A stretch of DNA of 64,000 nucleotides. Origin: Sisyra terminalis. Lineage: Eukaryota; Arthropoda; Insecta; Neuroptera; Sisyridae. The first letter of the stretch is position 1. The number at the start of each line of letters is the position of its first letter. Of the stretch, positions 1-11,582 are shown piece after piece. The stretch spans positions 20,106,282 to 20,170,281 of the forward strand of contig OY292277.1 of the NCBI GenBank assembly GCA_958496175.1. Direction: 5' to 3'. The notes under the pieces are model-generated. The model made no database searches. It had not been told where the DNA came from and saw only the letters and a list, made by a program, of their open reading frames with translations. Position numbers and translations under genes: made by a program.

Positions 1-410
1 TATAATTAATTAGTTTTATAATAAACAAATGGTAATTTAACTAACTTTTCGGTGATGTAGAAAAAAATTTTTTTTATAAAAATATTCGTATAACCTCGGC
101 CGCTGTCTAGCACATTCAATTGTTCATATCTTTTCCTGGTAAGAGATCACTAAAATTTTCTTATGCCATCATTTAGTTAATAGATCAACGAATATTTTTA
201 TAAAAAAAAAATTTCTACAACACCGAGAAGTTAGTTAAATTGTCATTTATTTATTATAAAACTAATTAATTATAAACAATTTTTTTTACGTTAACTATTT
301 TATTTCTATTCCTCTGCTATTCCTTAGCACACAAACCGAATTTCATTAAAATCCAGTAATTATTATCGAATAGTCGATTTTTAGTGGCCCGCTTGAGAAA
401 TCCTGACTCA
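1..410. repeat. Foldback element copy 1, cut by window edge
   Basis: An inverted repeat is visible inside it: bases 1-90 pair with about 195-285. The right end reads GCGGGCC on the opposite strand followed by the terminal motif CCTGACTC (about 389-409). The same internal sequence and the same end occur at 38820-39463, where both ends are present. This copy lacks most of the right-hand inner arm seen there, and its left end lies outside the window. It has no coding capacity and is probably a non-autonomous DNA element. Confidence 0.7.
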
Positions 411-463
411 TAACAAATTGTGGAGCGTTTTATTGTTTGAATTTAATTTTGGGTATCTATAGG

Positions 464-740
464 CTGGCATCATCCAAGGTTTATAAATTACACAGGTTGC
501 TCCATTAGAAAACAAATATGACGTCATACGAAGAATTTTGAAATTTGAATCAGTCTGAAGATATGTACGAATTTCTTCTGGAAACGTCACGTAGCGCATG
601 AGGCCATCTATGTATTTTATAAACCTTGGGCATCATCCAGATTTATATTCTGATTCAAATTTCAAAATTCTTCGTATGACGTTATTTTTTTTTTTCTAAT
701 TGAGCAACCTGTGTAATTTATAAACCTTGGGCATCATCCA
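464..740. repeat. Foldback MITE
   Basis: The left arm (about 473-556) is the reverse complement of the right arm (about 645-733) with only a few mismatches. The shared core includes AATTACACAGGTTGC and GAATTTTGAAATTTGAATCA. A short motif, CCTTGGGCATCATCCA, is also directly repeated at 626 and 725. It encodes nothing; the short reverse-strand ORF at 408-599 is a by-product of the repeat. Confidence 0.65.
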
Positions 741-1974
741 CATTTTAATAACCAATGACGACAATTGCGTGGCAATGGAAGTATCTACTGGTTTGGGGGC
801 GATACATAGCTTACAGTAGGGTTTTTTAAGAAAAGTATACACCACTTTATGGACTTTTTATGCATGCATTTTTTATAAGGACAACAATTATACTGTTTTA
901 AAAATTATTGAATCCTTGCGTGTATTTGATTTCCTGTATTAAAATTGATACGTGTACATGTTTGCCTTTATACAGGATAAGAAATTATTTGCGTAATAAA
1001 ATTAATTGAAATCGAATTAAAATACGAGGGTTGATTTCACTATCGGGATAATGAGGATTGGTGAAGTTGAACATATGCGAAGTACACAAAGCGATTCTTC
1101 AACGCACTAAACAATAAGCAGATAATCCGCTTTAGAACGCATCACCATCATCCATTTGGCCTCCCATCGTGACGATTATTGCGTTTGATTTCATTATTTA
1201 CACACAACTTGTCGTATCTTTCCCCTTTTGTCTTCCTCAGACTTCAAGTGGTGCGAAACACTCCAAGCCGCCCCTCAAAAACAGCAGAAAATAGAACAAT
1301 TTAGTGTAATAATCAACAAGACGCGCCAATTCATCACCAACATTTATGTCCAAGAAACAAAAAAAAATATATAGAAAAAAAAATGTAATTTCCACCTCAC
1401 GCCAATATGCAATCGATAGAACCAATCTCGTTGATAGGATTAGAGGTCGTTGGTAACCACATACTGCGCAAAATAAAGACGCAAATTGAATAATGCCAAG
1501 CGAATATAAAATGGAATAGTGGAATAGGCATGGTATACTGCAGCGAACAATAAAAATTTGATTAAACTAATCGAAAATGTATTTGAAGCTTTTTTATCGA
1601 AACCATTCTCCAAATGGTTAACCAGAAATTTACCGCATTTATTACCGAAACCACTGTGACGAACTAAAATTGGTCAAGTGTAAGCGAAATTAGAGCATGT
1701 TAATTATTTTCCTGAAAAATAATCTTTCCTTGTTAAAGAAAATATGGTCTATGTACTTATGTACGCACGTGAGAAGTTCTATTTCTTTGGTATAATTAAA
1801 AAGGGGTATATTTAAGGCTACATTAAAATAAGTTAATTAACGACAGATATTTGATTTTTTAAATAGGTGATTTGCACGCCAGATTTAAAAATTTAACCTC
1901 AAGATAGATCAAATAGACATATAATTTAAGTATGAAACAACAACACAAGCATGTACAAAAAAGAATTTAAAAAA
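741..1974. other. Intergenic stretch without a recognised gene
   Basis: No reading frame with recognisable protein similarity is visible on either strand. The part at about 1030-1370 is less AT-rich than its surroundings and is not obviously repeated elsewhere in the window, so an untranslated exon or enhancer is possible but unsupported. Confidence 0.4.
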
Positions 1975-2055
1975 TCGGGAATAGAATAAAAAAAAAAGAG
2001 TCAAAAATACAGCGTTGCCAGATTTGACTGGGCTATAAGGGACTTGAGCTAAACC
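1975..2055. repeat. Fragment of the CTGGCAACGTTGCAT MITE family
   Basis: It shows the right half of a palindromic MITE found repeatedly in this window: an AT-rich stretch, then CGTTGCCAGATTTGAC and the end motif GGGACTTGAGCT. The matching left half is not seen, so this is a truncated copy. Fuller copies are at 8787-9008, 31725-31950, 34164-34401, 35176-35407 and 38375-38620. Confidence 0.6.
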
Positions 2056-3004
2056 ATCTTTAGAAACCATTAAAGCCCCTGGTCGAGAACTTTATTATAA
2101 ATAAGATCTAGCAAAAAAGCGAATTTTAGCCTGGAAAGTCAGGAAATTGAGGTAAAGAAAAAAAACACATATGTGCAGTTCACACACGGTAGATGTGAAA
2201 CCTTCAAAAAAGATGAACTTCAAGATATTGAGACCTATGTAAGATTTTATGAGTAGGATAATTGTAGAGTTTATTTTACGATTTATTAACATGTGTATTA
2301 CATAAATTTATCCTTAATCCAAATTTGCATTTTCGATAAATGATACGAGAGCTTATGATAATGGAAGTATGAAATAAATTCAGTGGTGGTAAAGATGTAG
2401 GTATCGTTTAATATTTGAAACTATTGTATTTGGACATCGTTGAAATTACATTTTTCTCGATTGCTTGAAAATACGCGCAGCACAGTAAAATATTATCATT
2501 TGCACTAGAATTTTTAATTATTATCCATAAAAGATCTTCATGTCCTGGTAGTTGTGGTTTTAAATTTCGTTGGAATCCCAATCGTTCACAAAAGGAAAAC
2601 ATATTATGACTGAACATATTGTTTAAAAAAAATTAACGAAATTCTTCATGAGCAACTTTATTTCGACGAAATTGTGAGTACCTAAGGAATCGGCTGTACA
2701 TTCATTTGAGTAGCACCTGAAAAACAGTTGGTAATATTATGTGATATCAGAATTAATTTTAAATTTGCTTTTATTTTATTGAAATTTCGTGATTAAAGAC
2801 GAAATATGCGATTAGAAAATATTTAAATACTTACTAACATCATTTTCACTATTTTGCACAGTCGAATCATTATTAAACGTATTATAACTATTATTTTTCT
2901 TATTTAATAATGTTTTTCGGCGTGCCCGAAATTCACGAACACGTTCTGTTGAACGTTCTGTATTAAGAAATACGAATGTTTTCTACCTCATTCTCTCTCA
3001 TGTT
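2056..3004. other. Intergenic stretch, nothing recognised
   Basis: Only short, low-complexity reading frames are present, and they resemble no protein I know. No repeat shared with the rest of the window was noticed here. Confidence 0.35.
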
Positions 3005-3960
3005 AAATCTTAGTTTTTGATATTTTTCACAGGTCCTAGGTTATTTAATTAAAATAAAAAATATAATTTTTATGTTAAAGATATAATAATTCAGGGAATT
3101 TTCAGTTTAATGCAAATAACTTAGGACCTGTGAAAAATATCAAAAACTTTAATAGAGATAAGTTATAGGAAAAAAAGTGCTCTACAAAAAATGTCCTATA
3201 AGATTTTCTCATAAAATTGATGTTGCGTCAAAAAATTGAAAAAATATTAAAATTTCTGTTTAGTTCAATTTTGACCTTGAATAACTTTTGAAGGAATAAA
3301 TATAACAAAAACTTGTAAGAGACCTTTCTTGTAGATCGTTCAATTTTCTACAAGAATATACCTTGGTCATTCCGAAATATTGTCACCAACGTGAGCTATA
3401 AAATTCCAAAGTGCAAGAGAAGGTGTAGGTGTAGTGTACGTAGGTGTAGATTATATTTTCTTTTTAGATTTGCTATTTGTAGTAGTATATGAAAATTTTT
3501 ATTTTTTTTTATTTGGTTTACGAAAAACATAATCATACTTAAAAACACTATTTTATCGACTTTAAAAAGACACATTAAATATACTGTTGCGTAAAATACA
3601 ATAATTGTATGTCAACTATCAATTAAACTTCAAAAAATATTTATAGATATCTAAAAAGAGTATGTCTATTGCGTATACCTACGGTACCAACAGTGAACCA
3701 AATAATCCATAAATCAAGAAATAAATATATCAAAAACTTGTAAGAAACCTTTTTTGTAGTTCGTTCAATTTTCTACAATAATAGACTTTGGTCATTCCGA
3801 AATATTGTCACCAACGTGAGCTATAAAATTCCAAAGTGTAAGAGAATATTGTTCCCATGTTATTGAAATGGAAAATCGCAATTTGCGATGCGGCACCTCA
3901 TAATAAGTATTAATATTAAGAGTTTAAACTTTCACAGGATTTTTTTTTTGTCATTCCCAA
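3005..3960. repeat. Interspersed repeat family R1, copy A
   Basis: It starts with an inverted pair (CACAGGTCCTAGGTTATT near 3029, and its complement near 3120). A unit about 300 bp long follows that recurs almost base for base at 18190-18650, including TGCTCTACAAAAAATGTCCT, TTCAATTTTCTACAAGAATA and CCAACGTGAGCTATAAAATT. A second, partial copy of the same unit lies in direct orientation at about 3717-3905. There is no open reading frame of note. The class is not recognised. Confidence 0.7.
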
Positions 3961-4039
3961 CAATATTTTCGATATATTTAATTTTTTTTTATTTAATTTT
4001 AAAATAAATTTAAAAAAAAATCATAATTTCTTTTTTGAA

Positions 4040-4145
4040 TCAGCTAATGTATATATGTTTCTCTTTTTATGGCCACTTTTCGTTTCCGTTTCATAAAATT
4101 TAAAGTCACAACAACGCTACAGAAGTTTTCACTTCAAAAAAGGGT
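4040..4145. repeat. Short interspersed repeat shared with 57660-57750
   Basis: This segment has TTTCGTTTCCGTTTCA, TCACAACAACGCTA and GAAGTTTTCACTTCAAAAAA. A similar series (TTTCGTTTCACC, TCACAACGATGCTA, GAAGTTTTCCCTTCAAAAAA) stands at 57685-57745 in the same orientation. Nothing coding is visible. The class is unknown. Confidence 0.5.
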
Positions 4146-4149
4146 CACC

Positions 4150-6594
4150 CTGAGTAAACCTAAACTAAAGGAAGTTGTTCGAAAAATAAGTATACCATAG
4201 CTAAGTAACCATTTAGGTAGCTAAACCTCGAATTTAGTAGGGCTCAGTTTTTAAATGGAAAGTATAGAAATTTGGTCAAAAAATATACGGTTTCTTTGGG
4301 ATTGATACGGGTTGATTTGTTAAATCATATGTAGGTACCTACATATACAAATTATTGAAATATATTAAAAAGAAGTATTGAATTTGGTTGGAAGCTTTTT
4401 CTACATTGATATAAAACGTGAAATGCGAAATAATTGTTGTTCTGCTTGGCGTGTATAATCAGGGTAAACAAAAAAACGTTTTATTCCTGTAACGATTTTT
4501 TCTTAGAATATTTAACCGTGAGAGAAGAATTACCATTTAACAGTGTATTTAATACTTGGTGATAGCTAAGTGTTCTATTTAAAGATGAAGAAGGTGTTTC
4601 TGCATCAGCAGCATTTATGAAAGATCAAAAGAAAACCACAATAGCAAGTAGCAGTTTCAGCTCACGTCTGTAACGTAGCAATGCCGCGTGTTCTTGTCGC
4701 TCTCTCTAATGTTAAATAAAGAACATAAGTATAGGGATGTAGATGGGAGAATTAGTGGGTGCCGAGGTAGTTAAAGGGGCGAGTTGTAGACAAGGTGTAT
4801 CATTATCATCCCCGAGTGCCGCTTACTACACCCACTAAAGCTCGATATTGTAGGTTATAAGTAGCGACCGACGTGTTGTTGTATTCGGTTTTAAAAAGCT
4901 TTTTTGCCCTTACGTCACGGTTTTATAATCGAGGCAAATCTGTGTGCACTTGTGTGTATATATGTATATATATATATATATGTGTGCTTTCGGTATTTGT
5001 AATATTCATAATAACACAAGAAGGCAAATGGGAAACGCTCCCGAGAGCACCGACTACTTATTATGCCATCCTCTTTTTTCCACCTCATCATCTGATTCAC
5101 AACCACCTCTGACAACACATTCAACCACACTTTTGCAATTTTATTATGTAGCTTGCTGGCTTTTCCTCATTCTTTTTCCCATAAATCATTTCCTATTTTC
5201 TCCAACCACCAACCGACCAACTCCTCTCTATTTACAAGCGTCAAATTAATACCCTTTTTATGCAACTCTAACTCTCACAACTTTCTACCCAAATAATTTA
5301 TAAAATCGACTAAATCTTTTTTTTTTAATTTTACTAACTAAAAATTTTCATCTAGTAAACAACGAATTGGAAAAATCATTCACTATACAATGTAAACTTC
5401 TAAAAAAAATATTGAGTTTCAATTATAAATAAACTAGTAGTTGCCCGTTGCATTCGCAAATAAAGGTTTTATCTCAATAAAATGTTTAATATGAGATAAT
5501 GTAGAGTTAATCAACAATCGAAATTTTAAATTTAATAATCAAAGTGTTAATATTAAAAAAAAAGTTTATCTAAAATTATATTAAGAAATAAAATATAAGT
5601 GTTTTTATTTATATCATTTTAATAACATTTTAAATAACGTCATTTCACTAAATTAGTATGAAAGTTTAATATTTTTGTAGTACTTATACCAAATAGGCGA
5701 TTTTGGTTCGTTTTTCAACAATCAAACTTTTTAAAATCTATTTTTTTATGAGCCAATAAGTGTGATCTGGAGTAATTATATATTCGGGTGAAAAGCATTA
5801 AAGTAACAATTTTTGCCATATATTTCACTCTCAATTCAAATATAAAATCTTCGATAGTAACTTTTTTTCGGTATTTAAAACAATTTGAAAACCAATTATT
5901 GTTATCGAAAATAAATAAAATATTCGAATTTACTTCCACAATTTCCATCTATTTCCAACAATTTTGTATGCACAACGTCCAATGTGCGAAATCGAATAGC
6001 TTTTTAGTCATGTTAATTAACATAAAGAAGGTCATTATTTTTTTTCGTTTTACATTGTATTTTCAAATATAAGTGTACATTTGTGTCGATGAAATTTGGA
6101 AAGTGTTTTCCATATACGATGCAGATATATAATAAGAAAGGGTTTTTGAAAATTTCTCCCCTAAAAGAGTGAAAAACGGTAGCAAAGTTTGTAAGGGATA
6201 ACGTTTAATAAACAATCGAAATTTCAAATTTAATAATCAATCAAAGTCTGTTAAAAGCGAAACGCTATTACTGCTTAATATAAAACAAAGTTGATTTATT
6301 ATTAGAAACAAAAACTTATGGTCTGCTTAAAAATTTAAACTCTGATAAGTAGATATATCTACTTAAGATATATCTTTTAAGATATATATATCTTAAAAGG
6401 TTAAGTTAAGTTTATAAGTGAGAATTATGTTTTTTGGCTTTCACATATTGTAAACCTTAAAGTCCGAAATAGGTAAGTAAGAAATAAATACATTAGTAGT
6501 GACTACCCTTACCAACATTTTGAATGCGTAAGTTGGGATAACAGAGCGCATGCGAATAGCCTATTCTGCACGGACGCACGGCAAGATAGTCAAT
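4150..6594. other. Intergenic stretch with a dinucleotide tract
   Basis: No gene is recognised. At 4955-4986 there is a GT/AT microsatellite, and the overlapping short reading frames around it (4873-5249) are explained by low complexity. The section 4660-4870 is richer in G+C and may be regulatory. A 40-bp AT-rich motif near 5505-5546 (ATCAACAATCGAAATTTT) is repeated near 6207-6247 in the same orientation. Confidence 0.4.
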
Positions 6595-6661
6595 TTATAT
6601 ATAAGACTACTCAAGAACTATTTAATTAATAGAGAACAACGTGTTATTATCAATAATAGTA

Positions 6662-7653
6662 CACTTATCCCTCGATTTACGCGGTATCCGTTTTACGCGG
6701 TTTCACTTTTACGCGGTTAGAAATTTTTTTTTTTTTAAATTGTGTGAATTATATACTTAGGATTAGGAATTAAAGAAATGAAAAATTCAACATTATATGA
6801 TCGTTGGAAAGCAGTATGGCCAGAAGTAGTTGAACCTAATCATGTAATTCCAGCAAGAAATGAAATATTTAACAACATTTTAAATGTAACAAGAGAATTG
6901 GGACAAGGGTTAGAGAATTTAAATTGCAGTGACATCGATGAATTGTTTGTTGATCAGGAAATAGACGAAGAAGAATTGATTTATATGGTGGCAACCAACG
7001 AAAAAGAAAATGTTGACAATAGCGATGATAGTGATAATGACATTACCAATAAACCAAATAAATTTACATCTAAAGACATTTCGGAAATTTTACAATTGGC
7101 CAATAACTTGGAAAGTAAGGTTTTGGCCACTGATCCTATTATTGAACGTACTGTTAAATTTCAGCGAGACCTTAAAACCCTGTGCGCGCAATACAGTGAA
7201 ATTTATAAAGACTTAAATAAAAAGAAAACACAAAAATTAGTCACAGACTATTTAATCAGACGAGTCGAAGAGCCTGCTGCTGCTGGATTTGAATCCGATG
7301 ATAGTAGTGATTTCGAGCCAACCAAAAAAATAAATTGGTTGAATTAGAATGTAGCAGCGAGGAGGCGGAATGATAAAATTTCAATTATATAATTATGTAT
7401 ACTTTTAACTATAAACGTGTTAAAAATTCATTAATCTAATAAATATATGTATTTCTTAATAAAGTTCTCTTTTCTTACCGCGTTTTGCGCGGGATTCTGG
7501 AACCTATCCCCTTTACTTTATATGAACTTGAAGTCTCGATTTACGCGGATTTTTATTTCCTGGAACCTATCTTCAGTTTTTGTATGAACTCGAAGTGTTG
7601 ATTTACGCGATTATCCTGGGAACGTATCTACCGTGTAAATCGAGGGATGAGTG
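6662..7653 (+). mobile_element. Tigger (pogo/Tc1-mariner) DNA transposon, internally deleted
   Basis: The left end CACTTATCCCTCGATTTACG and the right end, whose complement is CACTCATCCCTCGATTTACA, form a terminal inverted repeat of about 24 bp. Both ends are flanked by TA, the target duplication expected for this superfamily. The CCCTCGATTTACGCGG motif matches what is known of Tigger ends. At about 990 bp it is far shorter than a full element (2.4 kb or more) and keeps only the last part of the transposase gene (6778-7347). The 3' subterminal zone (7480-7650) holds several diverged repeats of the end motif (TTTACGCGG). It inserted into an older reverse transcriptase. Confidence 0.9.
6778..7347 (+). 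CDS. C-terminal remnant of a Tigger-like DDE transposase
   Basis: This 189-residue frame opens MKNSTLYDRWKAVWPEVVE. That matches the region after the DDE catalytic core in Tigger/jerky/CENP-B-like transposases, where a W-K-x-x-W-P-E motif is typical. The rest is acidic (for example DNSDDSDNDITN and ESDDSSDFEP) and helical-looking, as in the tails of these proteins. The N-terminal CENP-B/HTH DNA-binding domains and the DDE core are absent, so the product could not catalyse transposition. The frame is nevertheless fully open, suggesting fairly recent insertion of a deletion derivative. The first methionine is arbitrary because the natural start has been deleted. Confidence 0.8.
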   Translation: MKNSTLYDRWKAVWPEVVEPNHVIPARNEIFNNILNVTRELGQGLENLNCSDIDELFVDQEIDEEELIYMVATNEKENVDNSDDSDNDITNKPNKFTSKDISEILQLANNLESKVLATDPIIERTVKFQRDLKTLCAQYSEIYKDLNKKKTQKLVTDYLIRRVEEPAAAGFESDDSSDFEPTKKINWLN

Positions 7654-8125
7654 TATTAGTAAGACTAATACTGTTAAAGTAGGTGTTCCTCAAAGAACAA
7701 ATCTGGGCCCACTACTTTTCATTTTGTATATTGATGATATTTTTAATTGTCTACCTAATAGGACTCTAGCTTCATATGCGGATGATACACTAATACGCTG
7801 CTCTGGCAGTACTTGGGCTAAAGTCAACCTTATTTTAACTCGATGGGTAATCGAAATTGACTATTGGTTAAGAGAAAATCAGTTATCTCTTAACATTGAT
7901 AAATCTACGTATATTACGTTTGGTAGTTACATTGATAGTATTCCTGATAATTTCCACCTTATAATAAATGATGTTGAACTTAAAAGAGTAGATAATTGTA
8001 AGTATCTGGGACTAATTTTCAATACACACATGAAATGAAACTTACATGTCTATGAATTAACAAAAAAATAAGGTACTTTTCATTCTTATTCTTTAAATTG
8101 AGCAAATGCTTAAGTCCCTTGGTAT

Positions 8126-8450
8126 TGTAACAGAAAGGGACAAAGTCTGTTTCTCTCTTTGTACCATGCCGGCACGCGATTGGCTGAGTGACTTCTATCT
8201 TTCTCCCACCAATGCGAATGCACATATAGATTGTTCTGGAAACATCTAGTAGGTGGTGGAACGTTGGCGAACAATGGAATACATTCTAGAATGTTGGGTT
8301 GCGGGTATATAAGTCGCTCAACTCCAGCCCAGAGAGAGTTCTGTTTAGAAATTCAGTTGTGAATTTCGGTTACAACAAAAATTTTATTATAAATAATAAA
8401 ATAACAAAGCGATTATTAGTGTGATTTGATTTGTTGATTCATCAAATGTT
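8126..8450 (+). promoter_or_regulatory. Heat-shock-type promoter module (possible solo LTR)
   Basis: Three heat-shock-element-like clusters lie upstream of a TATA box. They are TTCTGGAAACATC (near 8233), GAACGTTGGCGAAC (near 8260) and TTCTAGAATGTTG (near 8284), with GAA/TTC units at 5-bp spacing. TATATAAG follows near 8307, then a GA-rich AGAGAGAG stretch at the expected start region. No open frame follows; AATAAA signals occur near 8393-8400. The segment opens near TTGTAACAG and has GGTTACAAC near 8370, so it may be a solo LTR or a captured heat-shock gene promoter rather than a live promoter. Confidence 0.45.
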
Positions 8451-8454
8451 CAAA

Positions 8455-8638
8455 TGTTGGGTGCAAAGGCATCTGGCATCGTTGCATTCTCTACTAAAAT
8501 TAAAAACAAAGTAAAAAAATGCAACGTTGCCAGATTTGGCAGTTTTAAACAGAACATGAATCACAAAATCTTGTAATTATCAGTGCCGCTCTATTTTAAT
8601 GTATCGTCTGGAACCATGGCCGCCCTTGCACCCAACAC
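8455..8638. mobile_element. MITE with TGTTGGGTGCAA ends
   Basis: The left end TGTTGGGTGCAAAGGC and the complement of the right end, TGTTGGGTGCAAGGGC, form inverted repeats. The centre contains the CGTTGCATT...ATGCAACGTTGCCAG palindrome of the family described at 34164-34401, so this is a related subfamily with different termini. It is non-coding. Confidence 0.65.
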
Positions 8639-8786
8639 ACTACGCTACTGAATAAAGTCCTTATATTTTTCACACTGAAGCCATTTTCCAGCATCATAAT
8701 CATGATTTAACGGTTCTAAAACGGACTTGAGCCATATCTTTCAATAAGTTATAGTGTTTAACTCAAAGGGTTGCAAATAAAGCAAA

Positions 8787-9008
8787 AAGTATCTTTTAGG
8801 TCGGTTAATATCTGGCAACGTTGCATTTTCAACTTTGCTTTAATTTTAATTTGCAAATAAATCGGTTCATAATGAAAATTTAGCTACAAAAGAGAAAACT
8901 ATACCATATTAGAACTGAATTAACAAAAAAATCGCGAATAGAATAAAAAATAAATTTGAATATGCAACGTTGCCAGATATTGACCTAAACGGACTTGAGG
9001 CGAAAGGT
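8787..9008. mobile_element. Palindromic MITE, CTGGCAACGTTGCAT family
   Basis: The left arm has ATATCTGGCAACGTTGCATT and the right arm ATGCAACGTTGCCAGATATT, with TTCATAATGAAAATTTAGC and AAAAAATCGCGAATAG between them, as in the other copies. The outer ends (GGTCGGTTAATATC and GATATTGACC) are also roughly inverted. It is non-coding and non-autonomous; no transposase source is present in the window. Confidence 0.75.
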
Positions 9009-9537
9009 TTACAATTTATATTAAATTTTGAAAAACTACAGTTATAAATTATACACATATGTCAATAATGGTTTATTATGCATTAATCTATAATTATTGG
9101 TTGATTTAAGTTATTGAATGGTTAAAATAAATATTTTCTTGTCTCTAAATAATTCTTAGCAATTCGAAAACTAAATTTTGCTAAAGAAATTTTTAATGGA
9201 GATTGAATAGTTTTATTGTGGTATATACTTTGAATGAAAACATCTATTTTTAGTTCCTCTTTAAATGCTGCTTAATCTGTATGGCTGTATTAATTAATAA
9301 AATTAATATTTTTTTATTTTGAAGATAAACGGCTTAAAACATGGGGGTGTCACTCTTATGGCAGACTTGGTTCTCAAAAAATTAACCTTTCACTTGACGT
9401 CGATAGGTGGCACGGTAAGTAGTGTAGTTCTTATTTCCGACATTACGCGGCGCTAAAGTGAAGTGATTTAAACGCGATGTACGTTCATTGGTTGATTTCA
9501 AAATAAAATTCACGCGTTAAAGAAACAATCGTTTGGT

Positions 9538-9590
9538 CAATTGTCGTCAACCGTTGTCAATTGTCGTCAACCGTTGCCAATTGTGCCGCG
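9538..9590. repeat. Short tandem repeat upstream of the P-type transposase
   Basis: The 20-bp unit CAATTGTCGTCAACCGTTGT occurs twice in direct succession, followed by a partial third unit (CAATTGTGCCG). It ends about 25 bp before the putative start codon at 9616. It may be a subterminal binding array of the transposon or part of its promoter; the sequence alone does not decide. Confidence 0.75.
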
Positions 9591-9615
9591 TTTAGTCTAC
9601 TTTTGATTTTCAAAC

Positions 9616-11530
9616 ATGGATAACGCAAACGTGTTTCATAGTAGTTATCAATGTTGTATATGTTTTTCCAAAAGAGCAGCGTCAAATCAACTTTTTTACT
9701 TTCCGAAAACATTAGCCAGGTATGTATGTACGATATAAATATAAATTAATATATTTATTAACAGTTACATGATCTTGCCATTTTATGTATTAAATGTGAA
9801 CTACATGCATTAAGTATCAATAAAACTCTGCCTAGGACTTCACAGTGGCTGGACAATTGTCATTTGGGAAGTCAATTTTGTCCGCAAGAAGCAGCCGGGA
9901 AGTTATTAATTTGTGGACAACATTTTGAGGAGAAGCATTTTACAACCTCAGAAAAGAAAAGGCTGAATAGGAGTGCATTACCTACTTTAGTAATATACAC
10001 GTAATGAAGCGAAATGTTGTACAAATTAATGATTCTTTATTCTTTATTGTAGATTTTGCAGCCTGACGCTGTCGAAGCATCCCAAGAAGAGCTTCGAAAT
10101 TTTACTGAAGTGGAAGCTTCCTCGATTGTAAATAAATATTTAATTATATATAAGAAAATATATTTACAGTTCGAATGTAAATTTCTAGAAATCTATTGAC
10201 AATGTGACCCGTCTTAGAATCGAAAGGAAAGCTGTGAAACGTCTCAGAAGTATGTACCGTTTGAAGAGTAAGAAACTAAAAGAAATTGCCAGTGGTTCCC
10301 TGTCCCATATGATTGATCAAATGGATACATTTTCTGACAACCAAAAAAGTGTAATAACATCGCAGGTATATTAAGAAATTTGTTTGGTTTTCAATTAAAT
10401 TATACTTGAGCAACTTATTTATTTTTTAGTTTCGCTTAAAAGGAGTACCGGTGCACGGACGCAGATGGGAGCCGAAGGAAAAGCTATTAGCCCTTACATT
10501 GTGGAAAAATAGCCCTAAAGGTTACACATTACTGAGTAAAATTCTTACTCTTCCATCTAAAAAGGTTCTTAGGAATTTCTTGCGCACAGTTCCTTTAGAT
10601 TCTGGCATCAATGAGGGTTTGTTTTTAAGGTTAGAGTCGTTAGGGTCTACAATGAAGCGTCGTAAGAAATTTTGTGTTTTAATGTTTGACGAAATGTCCA
10701 TCAGATGTGGAGTCAATTATGATGCCAGATTAGATTGTTTTGTGGGCTTTTCAAATTCAGAAACTAGTTCAGGGGATAAGGAACTTGCAAAAAGCGTGTT
10801 GGTTTTTATGTTGCAAGGCGTTGCAATTCCTTGGAAATATCCCATTGCATACTTTTTCTGCAGAAAATTAAAATCTGCAAATTTAGGGACATTGGTGAAA
10901 ATTATGATCACTAAATTGTATGCAATTGGGTTTCTAGTTGTTGCGACAGTTTGTGATATGGGAACCAACAATGTCGCTGGGCTAAAATCATTAAGGGATT
11001 TAAGTAGTGATCATTATTTTACTATTGATGGTCGGAGAATATTCACAATTTTTGATCCCCCTCATCTTTTAAAATGTACCCGAAATATGTTTCTTAAATA
11101 TGACATTGGTTTCAAGGTTCCAATTAATGGCCAAGTGAAAGTATTAACTGCAAAACTGGAACATGTTCGGACTGCGTATGATTTCGATTTGCAGTGTTTA
11201 ACTAATTTTCGATTTCTATGTAAATTGTCCGAATCCCATTTTGCACCCGGATTGAAAATCATGAAGGTGTCATTAGCCGCCGAGCTAATGAGTTATACTG
11301 TAGCTAGTGCCGTTAAGGCTTATGTTTTATCTGGAAACCTTAGTGAGGATGCAGAAGGTACAGTTGAGTTTATTAAAAATGTAAACCACATATTTGATAG
11401 CTTGAATGGAGGCAATGCAACTTCAGCAGGTTCATATAAACACCTTGTTACCAATACTTCTTCCCATCATGATTTTTGGAAAGAAGCATTGAAACATATT
11501 TCGTATAACCATGTTAGGGTAAGTAACTGA
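9616..11530 (+). pseudogene. P-element-type transposase (THAP domain), 3' end missing
   Basis: Five exons join in phase: 9616-9719, 9836-9989, 10053-10127, 10189-10365 and 10430-11518 (533 codons). Residues 1-86 form a THAP zinc finger: C13-x2-C16, W39, C61-x2-H64 and a closing ALPTL like the family's AVPTIF. A basic, probably coiled region (residues 112-170) is followed by the RNase H-like core, with candidate catalytic Asp in LMFDEM (D257) and TVCDMG (D346) and the signature FDPPHLLKCTRN (378-389). P transposases run to about 750 residues and carry the third acidic residue in a later SQDHxE-like segment. No such segment is found before PAP2-A starts at 11959. A good donor (AGG/GTAAGT) at 11519 leads nowhere; read through, a stop follows at 11528-11530. 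The frame is otherwise intact. It is either a truncated element or a domesticated fragment. Confidence 0.8.
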
Positions 11531-11539
11531 CCCTCCCCA

Positions 11540-11582
11540 GTTAGCATAGCCAAACTATGCTAACCAATGCTCATTGGTTATT
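11540..11582. repeat. Two adjacent short palindromes after the transposase relic
   Basis: TTAGCATAG-ccaaa-CTATGCTAA is followed directly by AACCAATG-CT-CATTGGTT. Both are perfect hairpins with 9- and 8-bp stems. They lie 20 bp downstream of the last transposase codon. They could be subterminal transposon repeats or a transcription-stopping structure; the function is unknown. Confidence 0.6.

Larger units (their letters stand above)
6595..8090 (+). pseudogene. Non-LTR retrotransposon reverse transcriptase relic, split by a Tigger insertion
   Basis: The reverse transcriptase is read in two pieces in one frame. The 5' piece (6601-6660) gives IRLLKNYLINREQRVIINNS. The 3' piece (7655-8038) continues ISKTNTVKVGVPQRTNLGPL and carries the catalytic YADDT box and the later CKYLGLIF motif. 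These are the finger, palm and thumb landmarks of Jockey/CR1-type non-LTR elements (GVPQG..LGPL, YADD, KYLG). Removing the intervening element and one TA restores the frame. The usual Q-G-S after GVP has become Q-R-T. A stop sits where a Trp codon would be expected (8036-8038), and homology-like residues continue to about 8090. Most of the element is missing, so it is dead. Confidence 0.85.

Noticed and set aside
4873..5249. Frames of 79 and 101 codons around a GT/AT microsatellite
   Set aside because: They translate simple repeats (YIYIYI-like) and lack any domain.
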